This document shows, one piece after another, positions 7,914 through 16,413 of a DNA stretch of 64,000 bases. Position 1 is the stretch's first letter, and each line of letters starts with the position of its first letter. The position numbers and the translations under genes are program-made. Source of the DNA: Sphingomonas phyllosphaerae (GTDB taxonomy: Bacteria; Pseudomonadota; Alphaproteobacteria; Sphingomonadales; Sphingomonadaceae); the NCBI RefSeq assembly GCF_029623345.1, contig NZ_JAPYKH010000001.1:355762-419761 (forward strand), given 5' to 3'. The notes under the pieces were generated by a model. The model was not told the origin of the DNA. It saw only the letters and a list, made by a program, of their open reading frames with translations, and searched no databases.

Positions 7914-9248
7914 ATGGCGACGCGCGCGGACGGCACGACCTGGCGGGACGGGATCAGGCCCTATGTCGAGCGGGGGCCGCTCGCCGCCTTCGCGCTCGGC
8001 GTGTCCTCGGGCTTCCCCTATGCCATGATCGCCGCCACGCTGACGACGCGGCTGGCGCAGGACGGAATCGACAAGAAGACCGTCACCGCTTTCAGCCTCG
8101 CCTTCCTCGCCTATAATCTCAAGTTCCTGTGGGCCTGGGTGGTCGATGGCGTGCGGCTGCCGGTGATCGGGCGGCTGGGCCAGCGAGTTTCGTGGCTGCT
8201 GTTCGCGGGCACGCTGGTGATCGCCGCGGTGGTGCATCTTGCCTTCGCCGATCCGCGGGCGAGCATCGCCGCGACCGCGGTCGCCGCGGTGCTCGTCGGT
8301 GTCGCGGGCGCTACCTATGATATCGTCATCGACGCCTATCGCATCGAGATACTCGAGCCGCGCCAGCTCGGCGTCGGGTCGGGGATGAGCCAATATGGCT
8401 GGCGCATCGGCTCGGCCGGCGCGGCCTCGCTCGCGCTGATCATCGCCGCGCGCTACGGCTGGGCCGCGGCCTATTGCGCCTGCGCGACGCTGGCGCTGCC
8501 CGCGATGCTGGCGGCGCTGGTGGTGGGCGAGCCGCGACGCCACCGCGACCCCGTCCGCCGGCGCGGCATCGGGGAGGCGCTCGCGGCGACGTGGCAGCCG
8601 TTCACCGAATTCTTCCAGCGGCCGGGGGCGGCCGTGATCCTGCTGTTCATCCTGATCCACAAGATCGGCGACACGCTCGGCTCGCTGGTGCTGCGCCTGA
8701 TGCTCGACTCGCTCGGCTTCAGCAACGACGAGATCGCCTTGTACGACGTGGGCGTCGGCTTCTGGGCCTTTCTCGTCGGCATCTTCATCGGCGGCTGGCT
8801 GTACGCGCGGCTCGGCATGAAGCGCTCGGTGCTGCTCAGCCTCGTGCTGATGGCGGTGTCCAACGTCAGCTTCGCGCTGCTCGCCGCGGCGGGGCACAGC
8901 AACGTCGGCCTCGCAGGCGCGATCCTGTTCGAGAACGTCGCCTCGGGGATCGGCGGGGTCACCGTGGTCGCCTATTTCTCGGCGCTGTGCGACCTGCGCT
9001 TCACCGCCGCGCAATATGCGCTGATCTCGGCCGCCTCGAGCATCGTCGGGCGGGTCGTCACCGGCACCACCGCGGGCGCGCTGGTGGAGCGGTTCGGCTA
9101 CGTCGGCTTCTACTGGCTGACAGTCGCGGCCGCGCTGCCCGGGGTGCTGCTGTTCTTCTGGATGGGGCGCTCGGGGCTCATCGACCGCTCGGTCGGCAGC
9201 GCCGGCACCGAGGGGCCGGGCGACGCGCGCGACGGGCGGAGCGGGTAG
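7914..9248 (+). CDS. AmpG-like MFS permease
   Basis: A 444-residue multi-helix major facilitator. The pattern SGFPYAMIAATLTTRLAQDGI near the N-terminus, KFLWAWVVDG, and the mid-protein DTLGSLVLRLMLDSLGFSNDEI follow AmpG muropeptide permeases, which import anhydro-muropeptides for cell-wall recycling. The longer frame starts at 7755, but the family N-terminus and ATG 7914 agree, with a purine-rich stretch ahead of it. No ampC/ampD genes are adjacent, so the substrate is inferred from family only. A dispersed palindrome follows the stop. Confidence 0.82.
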   Translation: MATRADGTTWRDGIRPYVERGPLAAFALGVSSGFPYAMIAATLTTRLAQDGIDKKTVTAFSLAFLAYNLKFLWAWVVDGVRLPVIGRLGQRVSWLLFAGTLVIAAVVHLAFADPRASIAATAVAAVLVGVAGATYDIVIDAYRIEILEPRQLGVGSGMSQYGWRIGSAGAASLALIIAARYGWAAAYCACATLALPAMLAALVVGEPRRHRDPVRRRGIGEALAATWQPFTEFFQRPGAAVILLFILIHKIGDTLGSLVLRLMLDSLGFSNDEIALYDVGVGFWAFLVGIFIGGWLYARLGMKRSVLLSLVLMAVSNVSFALLAAAGHSNVGLAGAILFENVASGIGGVTVVAYFSALCDLRFTAAQYALISAASSIVGRVVTGTTAGALVERFGYVGFYWLTVAAALPGVLLFFWMGRSGLIDRSVGSAGTEGPGDARDGRSG

Positions 9249-9274
9249 GGGGCGCGTTCCTTTCTCCTCTGATA

Positions 9275-9370
9275 CGTCATCCCTGCGCAGGCAGGGATTC
9301 AGAACCGCGGCCGTCGCGGCTCAACCGCAGGCGTCAGCGTTTCTGGATCCCCGCCTCCGCGGGAATGACG
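9275..9370. repeat. Dispersed palindromic repeat, family A copy 1
   Basis: Begins CGTCATCCCTGCGCAGGCAG and ends CCGCGGGAATGACG, so the ends can fold back. It shares end sequences with copies at 16280, 37997 and 63414, all intergenic. Confidence 0.75.
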
Positions 9371-9441
9371 GTTAGAGGGCGATAGGATGCCGGATGGAGC
9401 GGCGGCCGCCTGAGCCTCTCTCCCTGCGTTCGCCCGCGCCC

Positions 9442-9876
9442 TCACAGCGACACCGGCCGCCCCTCGTCGGCGAAGGCCGCGGCGACCGCGGCGGCGCTGG
9501 CGAGCACGCCGTCGACGTGACGCTGGCCGAGCAGGTCCTGCAGCAGCAGCCGCGCGCTCTCCACCCGCGTCTCGACGCGCGCCAGGATCGACAGCAGCAC
9601 CTGCTCCGAGGGAGTCATGCGCGCGCAGCAGCATGGCGCGATCGCGATCGGCGCGGCGGCATTGGCCGCCATGTCCGCCATCAGCGCGCGGATCAGCGTG
9701 AGCGGGCGCCGGAACGCCTCGCCGAAGGCGGTGAACAGCGCGTGCGCGGCGCGCGCGTCGGCGAGACCGTGCGCGCCCATCCGGCGCATCGCGAACAGAA
9801 TGACGCGGGCGTTGCCGCACTCGGGCAAGGCATAGGGCAGGGCCTGGAGGGTGGCGGCGGCGGACAACTCGGACAT
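9442..9876 (-). CDS. DUF6628-like conserved hypothetical protein
   Basis: A 144-residue soluble protein of unknown function that looks like the sphingomonad family DUF6628. Its features are ILFAMRRMGAHGLADARAAH, a helical middle, and the cysteine cluster APCCCARMTPSEQ near residues 79-91, followed by a long helix. The CCC triplet could bind a metal or be a redox site. ATG 9876 has GAGGAG upstream. It lies downstream of folC and may end that operon after a 70-base gap. The family name is from memory of the pattern and should be checked. Confidence 0.6.
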   Translation of the reverse strand: MSELSAAATLQALPYALPECGNARVILFAMRRMGAHGLADARAAHALFTAFGEAFRRPLTLIRALMADMAANAAAPIAIAPCCCARMTPSEQVLLSILARVETRVESARLLLQDLLGQRHVDGVLASAAAVAAAFADEGRPVSL

Positions 9877-9945
9877 ACGGGCGACTCCTCGTTCGGCCCG
9901 CAGGGTCGTTCACGCGCTATTGATAGTCAATCGCAAACTTGCGAG

Positions 9946-11274
9946 TCAGTCGGGCAGCTCGTCGTTCGCGCTCAACACCTCACCGGCGAGATAGAGCGAG
10001 CCGAGCACCAGCACCGCGGCGGGCGCAGCGACGGCGTTCGCCACGGCGGCGACCGCCTCGGTGATCGATCCAGCGGTCGCCGCGGCGGGGACGCCCATCT
10101 CGCGCGCGAGGGCGGCGAGATCGGTCGGGTCATGGTGCGCGTGGCCCGGCACGGGCAGTGCGACGAACAGCCCGACGCGGTGCGCGATCGGCGCGAGCAG
10201 CCCGCGCGGGTCTTTGTTGGCGAGCATGCCGAGCACCACCGCGAGCGAGCGCGCCTCGCCCGCGCCGGCGACCCGGTCGAGCGCGGCGCCGAGCGCGCGC
10301 CCCGCCGACTCATTGTGGCCGCCGTCGAGCCACACCGGGGTGGCGCCGAGCGGCGCGGTGAGCCGCCCGGCGGCGAGGCGCTGCAGCCGCGCGGGCCAGC
10401 GCGCCCCACGCGCCGCCGCGGCGAGCGCCGCCTCGTCGAGCCCGAGCCGGTCCTGCGCGCGCAGCATCGCCGCGGCTAGCGCGAGATTGTGCGCCTGGTG
10501 CGCGCCGGGGAGCGCGGGAAGGGGGAGGGTGACGGTGCCGCGTCGATCGCTGAGCTCGACGGCGGAGTCGGTCACGCGATGCCACCACGCCTCACCCTCG
10601 ACGAGCAGGGGCGCCCCCGCGGCGGCGGCGGCGCGCGCCACGGGCGCGGCCGCCTCGGGCGGGTAACGCATCGTCACCAGCGGCGTGCCTGGCTTGGCGA
10701 TCCCCGCTTTCTCCGCCGCGATCTGCGCGAGCGTGTCGCCGAGAAAGGCCTGGTGGTCGATCCCCAGCGCGGCGATCCCGCAGACGAGCGGCGCGGGCAG
10801 CACGTTGGTGGCGTCGAGTCGGCCGCCGAGCCCGACCTCGATCACGCAGCCGTCCGCCGGGGTGCGCGCGAAGGCGAGGAAGGCGGCGGCGGTGGTCACC
10901 TCGAAGAAGCTCGCGCCGAGGTCGCCCGCCTGGTCGAGCACCTCCGCCAGCAGCGCGGCGACCGCGTCGTCCTCGATCAGCCGGCCGGCGAGCCGGATGC
11001 GCTCGTTGAAGCGGACGAGGTGCGGGCTGGTGTAGGCGTGGACGCGATACCCCGCCGCCTCCAGCGCGGCGCGCAGATAGGCGCAGGTCGAGCCCTTGCC
11101 GTTGGTGCCCGCGACATGGAACACCGGCGGCAGGTGACGCTGCGGGTCGCCCAGCCGCGCGAGCAGCCGCGTGATCCGCTCGAGCCCGAGCACGTCGGCG
11201 CCGGGCGAGAGCGCCCACAGCCGGTCGAGCTGCGCCTGGACGCGCGGGTCGGCGGAGACGGCGTGGTCGGCCAT
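9946..11274 (-). CDS. folC: Bifunctional dihydrofolate/folylpolyglutamate synthase
   Basis: Mur-ligase-type enzyme that joins dihydropteroate to glutamate and adds further glutamates to folates. It has 442 residues. The ATP loop FHVAGTNGKGSTCAYL lies near residue 50, and HLVRFNERIRLAG, the Mur-ligase LGLGGRLDATN-like segment (VGLGGRLDATNVL), and DGGHNESAGRALG in the C-terminal domain are visible. It is the last strongly linked gene of the trpFBA-accD operon, with an 18-base gap after accD. The accD-folC pairing is widespread in proteobacteria. Confidence 0.95.
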   Translation of the reverse strand: MADHAVSADPRVQAQLDRLWALSPGADVLGLERITRLLARLGDPQRHLPPVFHVAGTNGKGSTCAYLRAALEAAGYRVHAYTSPHLVRFNERIRLAGRLIEDDAVAALLAEVLDQAGDLGASFFEVTTAAAFLAFARTPADGCVIEVGLGGRLDATNVLPAPLVCGIAALGIDHQAFLGDTLAQIAAEKAGIAKPGTPLVTMRYPPEAAAPVARAAAAAGAPLLVEGEAWWHRVTDSAVELSDRRGTVTLPLPALPGAHQAHNLALAAAMLRAQDRLGLDEAALAAAARGARWPARLQRLAAGRLTAPLGATPVWLDGGHNESAGRALGAALDRVAGAGEARSLAVVLGMLANKDPRGLLAPIAHRVGLFVALPVPGHAHHDPTDLAALAREMGVPAAATAGSITEAVAAVANAVAAPAAVLVLGSLYLAGEVLSANDELPD

Positions 11275-11292
11275 CGGGCGGGGCGCGTCGCC

Positions 11293-12156
11293 TCAGGCGG
11301 CGCGGCGCTCGCCGCAGAGATAGCCGATCACGGTGGCGAGCCGGTCGCGCAGCTCGCGGCGGTGGACCACCATGTCGATCAGCCCGTGCTCCAGATAATA
11401 TTCGCTGGTCTGGAAGTCCTCGGGCAGCTTCTCACGGATCGTGTTCTCGATCACGCGGCGCCCGGTGAAGGCGAGCGTCGCCTTGGGTTCCGCGATCTGG
11501 ACGTCGCCCAGCATCGCATAGGCCGCCATCACCCCGCCCGAGGTCGGGTCGGTCAGCACGACGATATAGGGCAGGCCGGCGTCGTGAAGCAGCTGGATCG
11601 CCACGGTGCTGCGCGGCATCTGCATCAGGCTGAGGATGCCCTCCTGCATGCGCGCCCCGCCGCTCGCGGTGAAGACGATGAACGGCGCGCGGTCCTTGAT
11701 CGCGGTCTCGACACCCTGGACGAACGCCTCGCCGACGGCTTGGCCCATCGAGCCGCCCATGAAGGCGAAGTCCTGCACGCCGATCACGACGCGCTGGCCG
11801 TGGATCGTGCCGCGCGCGTTGACGAAGGCGTCCTGCTCGCCGGTGCTGACGCGCGCCGCCTTGAGCCGGTCGGCGTAGCGCTTCGAGTCGCGGAACTTGA
11901 GCGGGTCCTCGGCGGCGCGCGGCGGCGCCAGCGGCTCGGCGCTGCCCTCGTCGAGCAGATAGGCGAAGCGCTGCTTCGGCCCGATGCGCTCGTGATGGTC
12001 GCAGTTCGGGCAGACGAACAGGTTGTCCTCCAGCTCCTTGTTGAACACCATCGTGCCGCAGCCCTTGCACTTGTGCCAGAGCGTGTCGGCGCCCTGCGTC
12101 TTGGCGCCGGGCACGAACCCGCCGATCGCGTTGCGGACGTTGCTGAGCCAGCTCAT
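11293..12156 (-). CDS. accD: Acetyl-CoA carboxylase carboxyltransferase subunit beta
   Basis: Beta subunit of the carboxyltransferase half of acetyl-CoA carboxylase, which makes malonyl-CoA for fatty acid synthesis with AccA. It has 287 residues. The N-terminal zinc ribbon is CKGCGTMVF...CPNCDHH (about residues 30-53). The carboxyltransferase fold has GGSMGQAVGE, FTASGGARMQEG and DPTSGGVMAAY. The frame is open further upstream, but ATG 12156 gives the family N-terminus MSWLSNVRN and overlaps the trpA stop (ATGA). Confidence 0.96.
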   Translation of the reverse strand: MSWLSNVRNAIGGFVPGAKTQGADTLWHKCKGCGTMVFNKELEDNLFVCPNCDHHERIGPKQRFAYLLDEGSAEPLAPPRAAEDPLKFRDSKRYADRLKAARVSTGEQDAFVNARGTIHGQRVVIGVQDFAFMGGSMGQAVGEAFVQGVETAIKDRAPFIVFTASGGARMQEGILSLMQMPRSTVAIQLLHDAGLPYIVVLTDPTSGGVMAAYAMLGDVQIAEPKATLAFTGRRVIENTIREKLPEDFQTSEYYLEHGLIDMVVHRRELRDRLATVIGYLCGERRAA

Positions 12157-12962
12157 GCGGTCATCTCTCTTGCCTCGGCGGTGGCCGCCACGGCCGCCGC
12201 GAGCGATTGGACATAAGCGGTGACGGGCGCCGCCGCGGCCGCGCCGTGCTGCGCGACGAGCTCGACGATCGCCGAGCCGACCACCACGCCGTCGGCGACG
12301 CGCGCGATCGCGCCGGCCTGTTCGGGGGTGCGCACGCCGAAGCCGACCGCGACGGGCAGGTCGGTCGCCGCCTTGAGCCGCGCCACCGCTTCCTCGATCG
12401 ACGCCTGCACCGCCTGCTGCTTGCCGGTGATGCCCGCGACCGAGACATAATAAAGGAAGCCGTCCGCGCCCGCGAGCACCTCGCCGATCCGCTCGCCCAC
12501 CGTCGTCGGCGTGGCGAGGCGGATCATCGCCACGCCCGCGTCGCGCAGCGCCGGGCCGAGCGCCTCGTCCTCCTCGGCGGGAATGTCGACGCAGATCACG
12601 CCGTCCACCCCGGCGTCGCGCGCCGCGGCGGCGAACCACGCGGGGCCGCGGCGCAGCATCGGGTTGGCATAGCCCATCAGTACGAGGGGCACGTGCGGGT
12701 GGCGCGCGCGGAAGCCGGTCGCGATCCGCAGGATGTCGGCGGTGCGCGTGCCCGCGCCGAGCGATCGGATGTTCGCCGCCTGGATCGCGGGCCCGTCCGC
12801 CATCGGGTCGGTGAAGGGCATGCCCAGCTCGATCACGTCGGCGCCGCCCGCGACCAAAGCGTCGAGGATCGCGGGAGTAGCGCCCGCGTCGGGGTCACCC
12901 GCGGTGACGAAGCACACGAGCGCGGCACGGCCCTTGGCGAAGGCGTCGGACAGCCGCGTCAC
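12153..12962 (-). CDS. trpA: Tryptophan synthase alpha subunit
   Basis: Cleaves indole-3-glycerol phosphate to indole and glyceraldehyde 3-phosphate and passes indole to TrpB. It has 269 residues. FVTAGDPD, the catalytic glutamate in [16 protein letters not shown], and the aspartate in CVDIPAEE are present, as is the phosphate site near GFGVRTPEQ. The start is GTG 12962, overlapping the trpB stop (GTGA). The longer upstream frame is antisense-like composition inside trpB and is rejected. Confidence 0.95.
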   Translation of the reverse strand: MTRLSDAFAKGRAALVCFVTAGDPDAGATPAILDALVAGGADVIELGMPFTDPMADGPAIQAANIRSLGAGTRTADILRIATGFRARHPHVPLVLMGYANPMLRRGPAWFAAAARDAGVDGVICVDIPAEEDEALGPALRDAGVAMIRLATPTTVGERIGEVLAGADGFLYYVSVAGITGKQQAVQASIEEAVARLKAATDLPVAVGFGVRTPEQAGAIARVADGVVVGSAIVELVAQHGAAAAAPVTAYVQSLAAAVAATAEAREMTA

Positions 12963-14212
12963 ATGCTCACTCCCAGCGCCTCGGCGACGGTGAAGATGTC
13001 CTTGTCGCCGCGCCCGCACAGATTGGCGAGGATGATGCGGTCGGCCGGCATGTGCTTGGCGCGCTGCGCCACCGCGGCGATCGCATGCGACGGCTCGAGC
13101 GCGGGGATGATGCCCTCGGTGCGGCACAGCAGCTGGAAGGCGTCGAGCGCCTCGCGATCGGTCACCGCGGTATACTCGACGCGGCCGATGTCCTTGAGCC
13201 AGGCGTGCTCGGGGCCGATGCCGGGATAGTCGAGGCCGGCCGAGATCGAATGCGCCTCGGCGATCTGGCCGTCCTCGTCCTGGAGCAGATAGGTCTTGTT
13301 GCCGTGGAGCACGCCGGGGAAGCCGCCGGCGAGGCTGGCGGCATGCTTGGCCTCAAGCCCTTCGCCCGCCGCCTCGACGCCGAGCATCGCGACGTCATCG
13401 TCGAGGAAGGGATGGAACAGGCCGATCGCGTTCGACCCGCCGCCGATCGCGGCGACGAGCAGGTCGGGCAGGCGCCCCGTGCGGTCGAGCAACTGCGCGC
13501 GCGCCTCGCGCCCGATCACGCTCTGGAAGTCGCGCACCAGCTCGGGATAGGGGTGCGGGCCGGCGGCGGTGCCGATGATGTAGAAGGTGTCGTGGACGTT
13601 GGCGACCCAGTCGCGCAGCGCCTCGTTCATCGCGTCCTTGAGCGTACGCGCGCCGCTCTCCACCGCGCGCACCTCGGCGCCGAGCAGCTTCATGCGGAAG
13701 ACGTTGGGCTGCTGCCGCTCGACGTCCTTGGCGCCCATGTAGATCACGCAGGGCAGGCCGAAGCGCGCGCACACCGTGGCGGTGGCGACGCCGTGCTGGC
13801 CTGCGCCGGTCTCGGCGATGATCCGCGTCTTGCCCATGCGGATCGCGAGTAGGATCTGGCCGATGCAATTGTTGATCTTGTGCGCGCCGGTATGGTTGAG
13901 CTCGTCGCGCTTGAACCATACCTGCGCGCCCATGCCCGGCTCCGCGCTCTGGCGCAGCGTCTCGGTCAGCCGCTCGGCGTAGTAGAGCGGCGAGGGGCGG
14001 CCGACATAATGTTCGAGCAGGTCGTCGAACTGCGCCTTGAACGCCGGGTCCTCCTTGGCCGAGCGATAGGCGCGGTCGAGCTCGAGGATCAGCGGCATCA
14101 GCGTCTCGGCGACGTAGCGGCCGCCGTAATCGCCGAAATGGCCGCGCGTGTCGGGCTGCTGGCGCAGGCTGTTGGCGCGCGCCGCGGGATCGGGGGTGAG
14201 CGTGTCGGTCAT
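12959..14212 (-). CDS. trpB: Tryptophan synthase beta subunit
   Basis: PLP enzyme that condenses indole with serine to give tryptophan. It has 417 residues, the TrpB1 length. [19 protein letters not shown] at the N-terminus, the PLP lysine in [10 protein letters not shown], and the phosphate-binding [15 protein letters not shown] are seen. It overlaps trpF upstream (ATGA) and trpA downstream (GTGA). Confidence 0.96.
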   Translation of the reverse strand: MTDTLTPDPAARANSLRQQPDTRGHFGDYGGRYVAETLMPLILELDRAYRSAKEDPAFKAQFDDLLEHYVGRPSPLYYAERLTETLRQSAEPGMGAQVWFKRDELNHTGAHKINNCIGQILLAIRMGKTRIIAETGAGQHGVATATVCARFGLPCVIYMGAKDVERQQPNVFRMKLLGAEVRAVESGARTLKDAMNEALRDWVANVHDTFYIIGTAAGPHPYPELVRDFQSVIGREARAQLLDRTGRLPDLLVAAIGGGSNAIGLFHPFLDDDVAMLGVEAAGEGLEAKHAASLAGGFPGVLHGNKTYLLQDEDGQIAEAHSISAGLDYPGIGPEHAWLKDIGRVEYTAVTDREALDAFQLLCRTEGIIPALEPSHAIAAVAQRAKHMPADRIILANLCGRGDKDIFTVAEALGVSM

Positions 14213-14847
14213 AGTCGGGCGACCCGTTGCAGGAAGGCGGCGATCTTGTCCACGTCCTTGACGCCGGGCGCGCGCTCCACGCCGGAGGAGACGTCGACCA
14301 GGCGCGCGCCGGTTTGCGCCGCCGCCTCCGCGACATTGCCGGCGTCGAGCCCGCCTGAGAGCGCCCAGGGCAGCGGATGGCGCGCGCCGTCGAGCAGCCG
14401 CCAGTCGAAGCGCACGCCCATGCCGCCGGGCAGCGCCGCGTCGTCGGGGGTCTTGGCGTCGTAGAGCAGCCGGTCGGCGGCGCCGGCATAGGCAGGGGCG
14501 GCGGCGAGATCGGCCGCGGTCCTCACCGCGAGCGCGACCCAGGTCTCCACGGCCGCGGTCTGGCGCAGCGCGGCGGCGCGCGCGGGGGTCACCTTGTGGA
14601 GCTGTATCGCATCGAGCCGCGCCGCGACGACCGCCTCGGCGACGAGCGAGTCGGTCGGGTCGACGAAGACACCGACGCGGCGCGCGCGATCGCCGGCGCG
14701 CGCCGCGAGCGCGGCAGCCTGGTCGAACGCGAGGTGGCGCGGCGAGGGCGGGAAGAAGACGAAGCCGACATGGCTTGCCCCACCGTCGAGCGCGGCGTCG
14801 AGCGTGGCGGGTGTCGAGAGGCCGCAGATCTTGGCAGTGACGGGCAT
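14209..14847 (-). CDS. trpF: Phosphoribosylanthranilate isomerase
   Basis: TIM-barrel isomerase of tryptophan synthesis, 212 residues. The catalytic cysteine is in [16 protein letters not shown] at the N-terminus, and [14 protein letters not shown] and [14 protein letters not shown] near the C-terminus bind phosphate. The catalytic aspartate lies in GVFVDPTD. It is first in the operon trpF-trpB-trpA-accD-folC. The 213 bases upstream contain no tryptophan-rich leader, so a classic trp attenuator is not seen here. Confidence 0.94.
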   Translation of the reverse strand: MPVTAKICGLSTPATLDAALDGGASHVGFVFFPPSPRHLAFDQAAALAARAGDRARRVGVFVDPTDSLVAEAVVAARLDAIQLHKVTPARAAALRQTAAVETWVALAVRTAADLAAAPAYAGAADRLLYDAKTPDDAALPGGMGVRFDWRLLDGARHPLPWALSGGLDAGNVAEAAAQTGARLVDVSSGVERAPGVKDVDKIAAFLQRVARL

Positions 14848-15060
14848 GGGGAGCGATCTAGGCGCGGAGACCGGGTCGCGCCAGAGGCAGGCTATGCGGG
14901 CGCGAGCGCGGGATCGTATCGAGCCGACCGGGCAAAGGTGCGTCCAGCTCGGCGCGGCGGAGCGTGTTGATCGTCTTCACGTCGCGCTTGCTTTGGCAGA
15001 TCACGCCGCTTTCGCGCGGCACGCGGGAAATAGCCGCTGAACCGCTCGCTCGGAAGACGG

Positions 15061-15735
15061 CTACAACGTCGCGGCGATCGCGCGCGCGGCCGCGTCGGGG
15101 TCCTCGGCCTGGGTGATCGGGCGGCCGATCACGAGGATCGAGGCGCCGGCGTCGGCGGCCTGACGCGGCGTCACCACGCGCTTCTGGTCGCCGACCACGC
15201 CGTCCGCCGGGCGCACGCCGGGCACCACGAAGAAGCCGTCCGACCACGCCGCCTTGGCCGCGCGCACCTCGGCGCCCGAGCAGACGACACCGTCCAGACC
15301 CGCTTCCTGCGCCAAGGCGGCGAGACGCAGCACGTGGTCGTGCGCGCTGCCCGCAACGCCGATGTTGGCGAGGTCGCGCTCGTCGAGGCTGGTCAGCATC
15401 GTTACCGCGACCACCTTGGTGTCAGGGTGCGCTGCCGCCTTGGCGTCTTCCAGCATCGCGCGCCCGCCGGCGGCGTGCACGGTCAGCACTGCGGGGGCGA
15501 GCGGCGCGAGCGACTGTACCGCCTTGGCGACGGTGTTGGGGATGTCGTGGAGCTTGAGGTCCAGGAAGACCGGCAGTCCGACTTCCTCGAGCGCACGCAC
15601 TCCGGCGGGGCCGTTCGCGCAGAAGAACTCGAGCCCGAGCTTGATCCCGCCGACGTGGTGACGGACCCTGGCGGCGAGCGCCTGGGCGCGCGCGAGATCG
15701 GGCGTGTCGAGCGCGACATAGACGCGGCTGCTCAT
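15061..15735 (-). CDS. pyrF: Orotidine 5'-phosphate decarboxylase
   Basis: Last step of de novo UMP synthesis. It has 224 residues. VALDTPDLARAQALA at the N-terminus, the catalytic FLDLKLHDIPNTV (Asp-Lys-Asp centre) and the phosphate grip VVPGVRP and ILVIGRPIT are all present. ATG 15735 shares bases with the stop of the upstream LapA-like gene (TGATG), so coupling is likely. The longer frame upstream of this ATG runs antisense-like through that gene and is not used. Confidence 0.95.
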   Translation of the reverse strand: MSSRVYVALDTPDLARAQALAARVRHHVGGIKLGLEFFCANGPAGVRALEEVGLPVFLDLKLHDIPNTVAKAVQSLAPLAPAVLTVHAAGGRAMLEDAKAAAHPDTKVVAVTMLTSLDERDLANIGVAGSAHDHVLRLAALAQEAGLDGVVCSGAEVRAAKAAWSDGFFVVPGVRPADGVVGDQKRVVTPRQAADAGASILVIGRPITQAEDPDAAARAIAATL

Positions 15736-16106
15736 CACGCGACTCCCGGCGGCACGGCGGTGGGGATCGCGGCGGGTGGCGGAGGAGTGACCGGAACAAC
15801 GACGCCCGCGCCCGGCGCGCCCGGCGCGGCCGGCTCGCTCGCGCGCGCGGCGGCCAGAGCGCGCTCGGTCTCGAGCGACCGTTCCGCGGCGGTGAGCCGC
15901 TGGCGCAGGCGGAAGCGCAGCCATTGCTGGTAGACGAGCGTCGGCACGAAGCCGAGCAGGAAGGTGGTGAGCAGCAGCAGCGGGAGGTTCACCTCCGCCA
16001 CCAGGCCGCCGAACAGCTGGATCGAGACGTTGGTCCAGTTGCCGAAGGTGAACACCGCGGCGAGGAACGCCATCAGGCACCAGAACAAGAGCTTCAGGAA
16101 TTGCAT
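15735..16106 (-). CDS. LapA-domain (DUF1049) inner-membrane protein
   Basis: A 123-residue protein with two membrane helices, about residues 3-22 (LLFWCLMAFLAAVFTFGNW) and 40-58 (LPLLLLTTFLLGFVPTLVYQ). A short charged coiled segment follows, then a proline/alanine-rich tail. This is the pattern of LapA/DUF1049 proteins, which in E. coli work with LapB to control LpxC; no lapB is nearby here. It is coupled to pyrF downstream. Confidence 0.75.
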   Translation of the reverse strand: MQFLKLLFWCLMAFLAAVFTFGNWTNVSIQLFGGLVAEVNLPLLLLTTFLLGFVPTLVYQQWLRFRLRQRLTAAERSLETERALAAARASEPAAPGAPGAGVVVPVTPPPPAAIPTAVPPGVA

Positions 16107-16279
16107 CGCGCCACGCTAGGCGGCGCGTCCCGAATTTACCAGCGCGCGGTGGCGCATCGCGGCGGCGCGGAATGGGACTGGCACGGCTCGAAAGGGGGAG
16201 GGGGCACGGAAGGCTACGTGGGTACCCGTCGTATGGATCCCGCATCGTCGCTTCGGTGAAGCACCTTTCCCCCAACTTC

Positions 16280-16373
16280 CGTCATCCCCGCGCAGGCGGA
16301 TCCAGACGCGCAGACGTTGCGGCAAGAACCGCGGCGGCAGCGTGCATCGATCCCCGCCTCCGCCGGGATGACG
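16280..16373. repeat. Dispersed palindromic repeat, family A copy 2
   Basis: Starts CGTCATCCCCGCGCAGGCGG and ends CCGCCTCCGCCGGGATGACG. It takes up most of the 307-base space (16107-16413) between the LapA-like gene and the patatin gene. No gene was seen in the rest of that space. Confidence 0.75.
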
Positions 16374-16413
16374 CGAAGAGGCGGAGGGGCGCACGCCACC
16401 CCTGCTCACCTGA

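Noticed and set aside
7490..7936. 148-codon minus-strand frame in the long intergenic space
   Set aside because: Arg/Ala-rich without motif, and it overlaps the start of the AmpG-like gene.
14858..15060. Possible tryptophan leader before trpF
   Set aside because: No run of Trp codons and no terminator-like stem with T-run on the minus strand.
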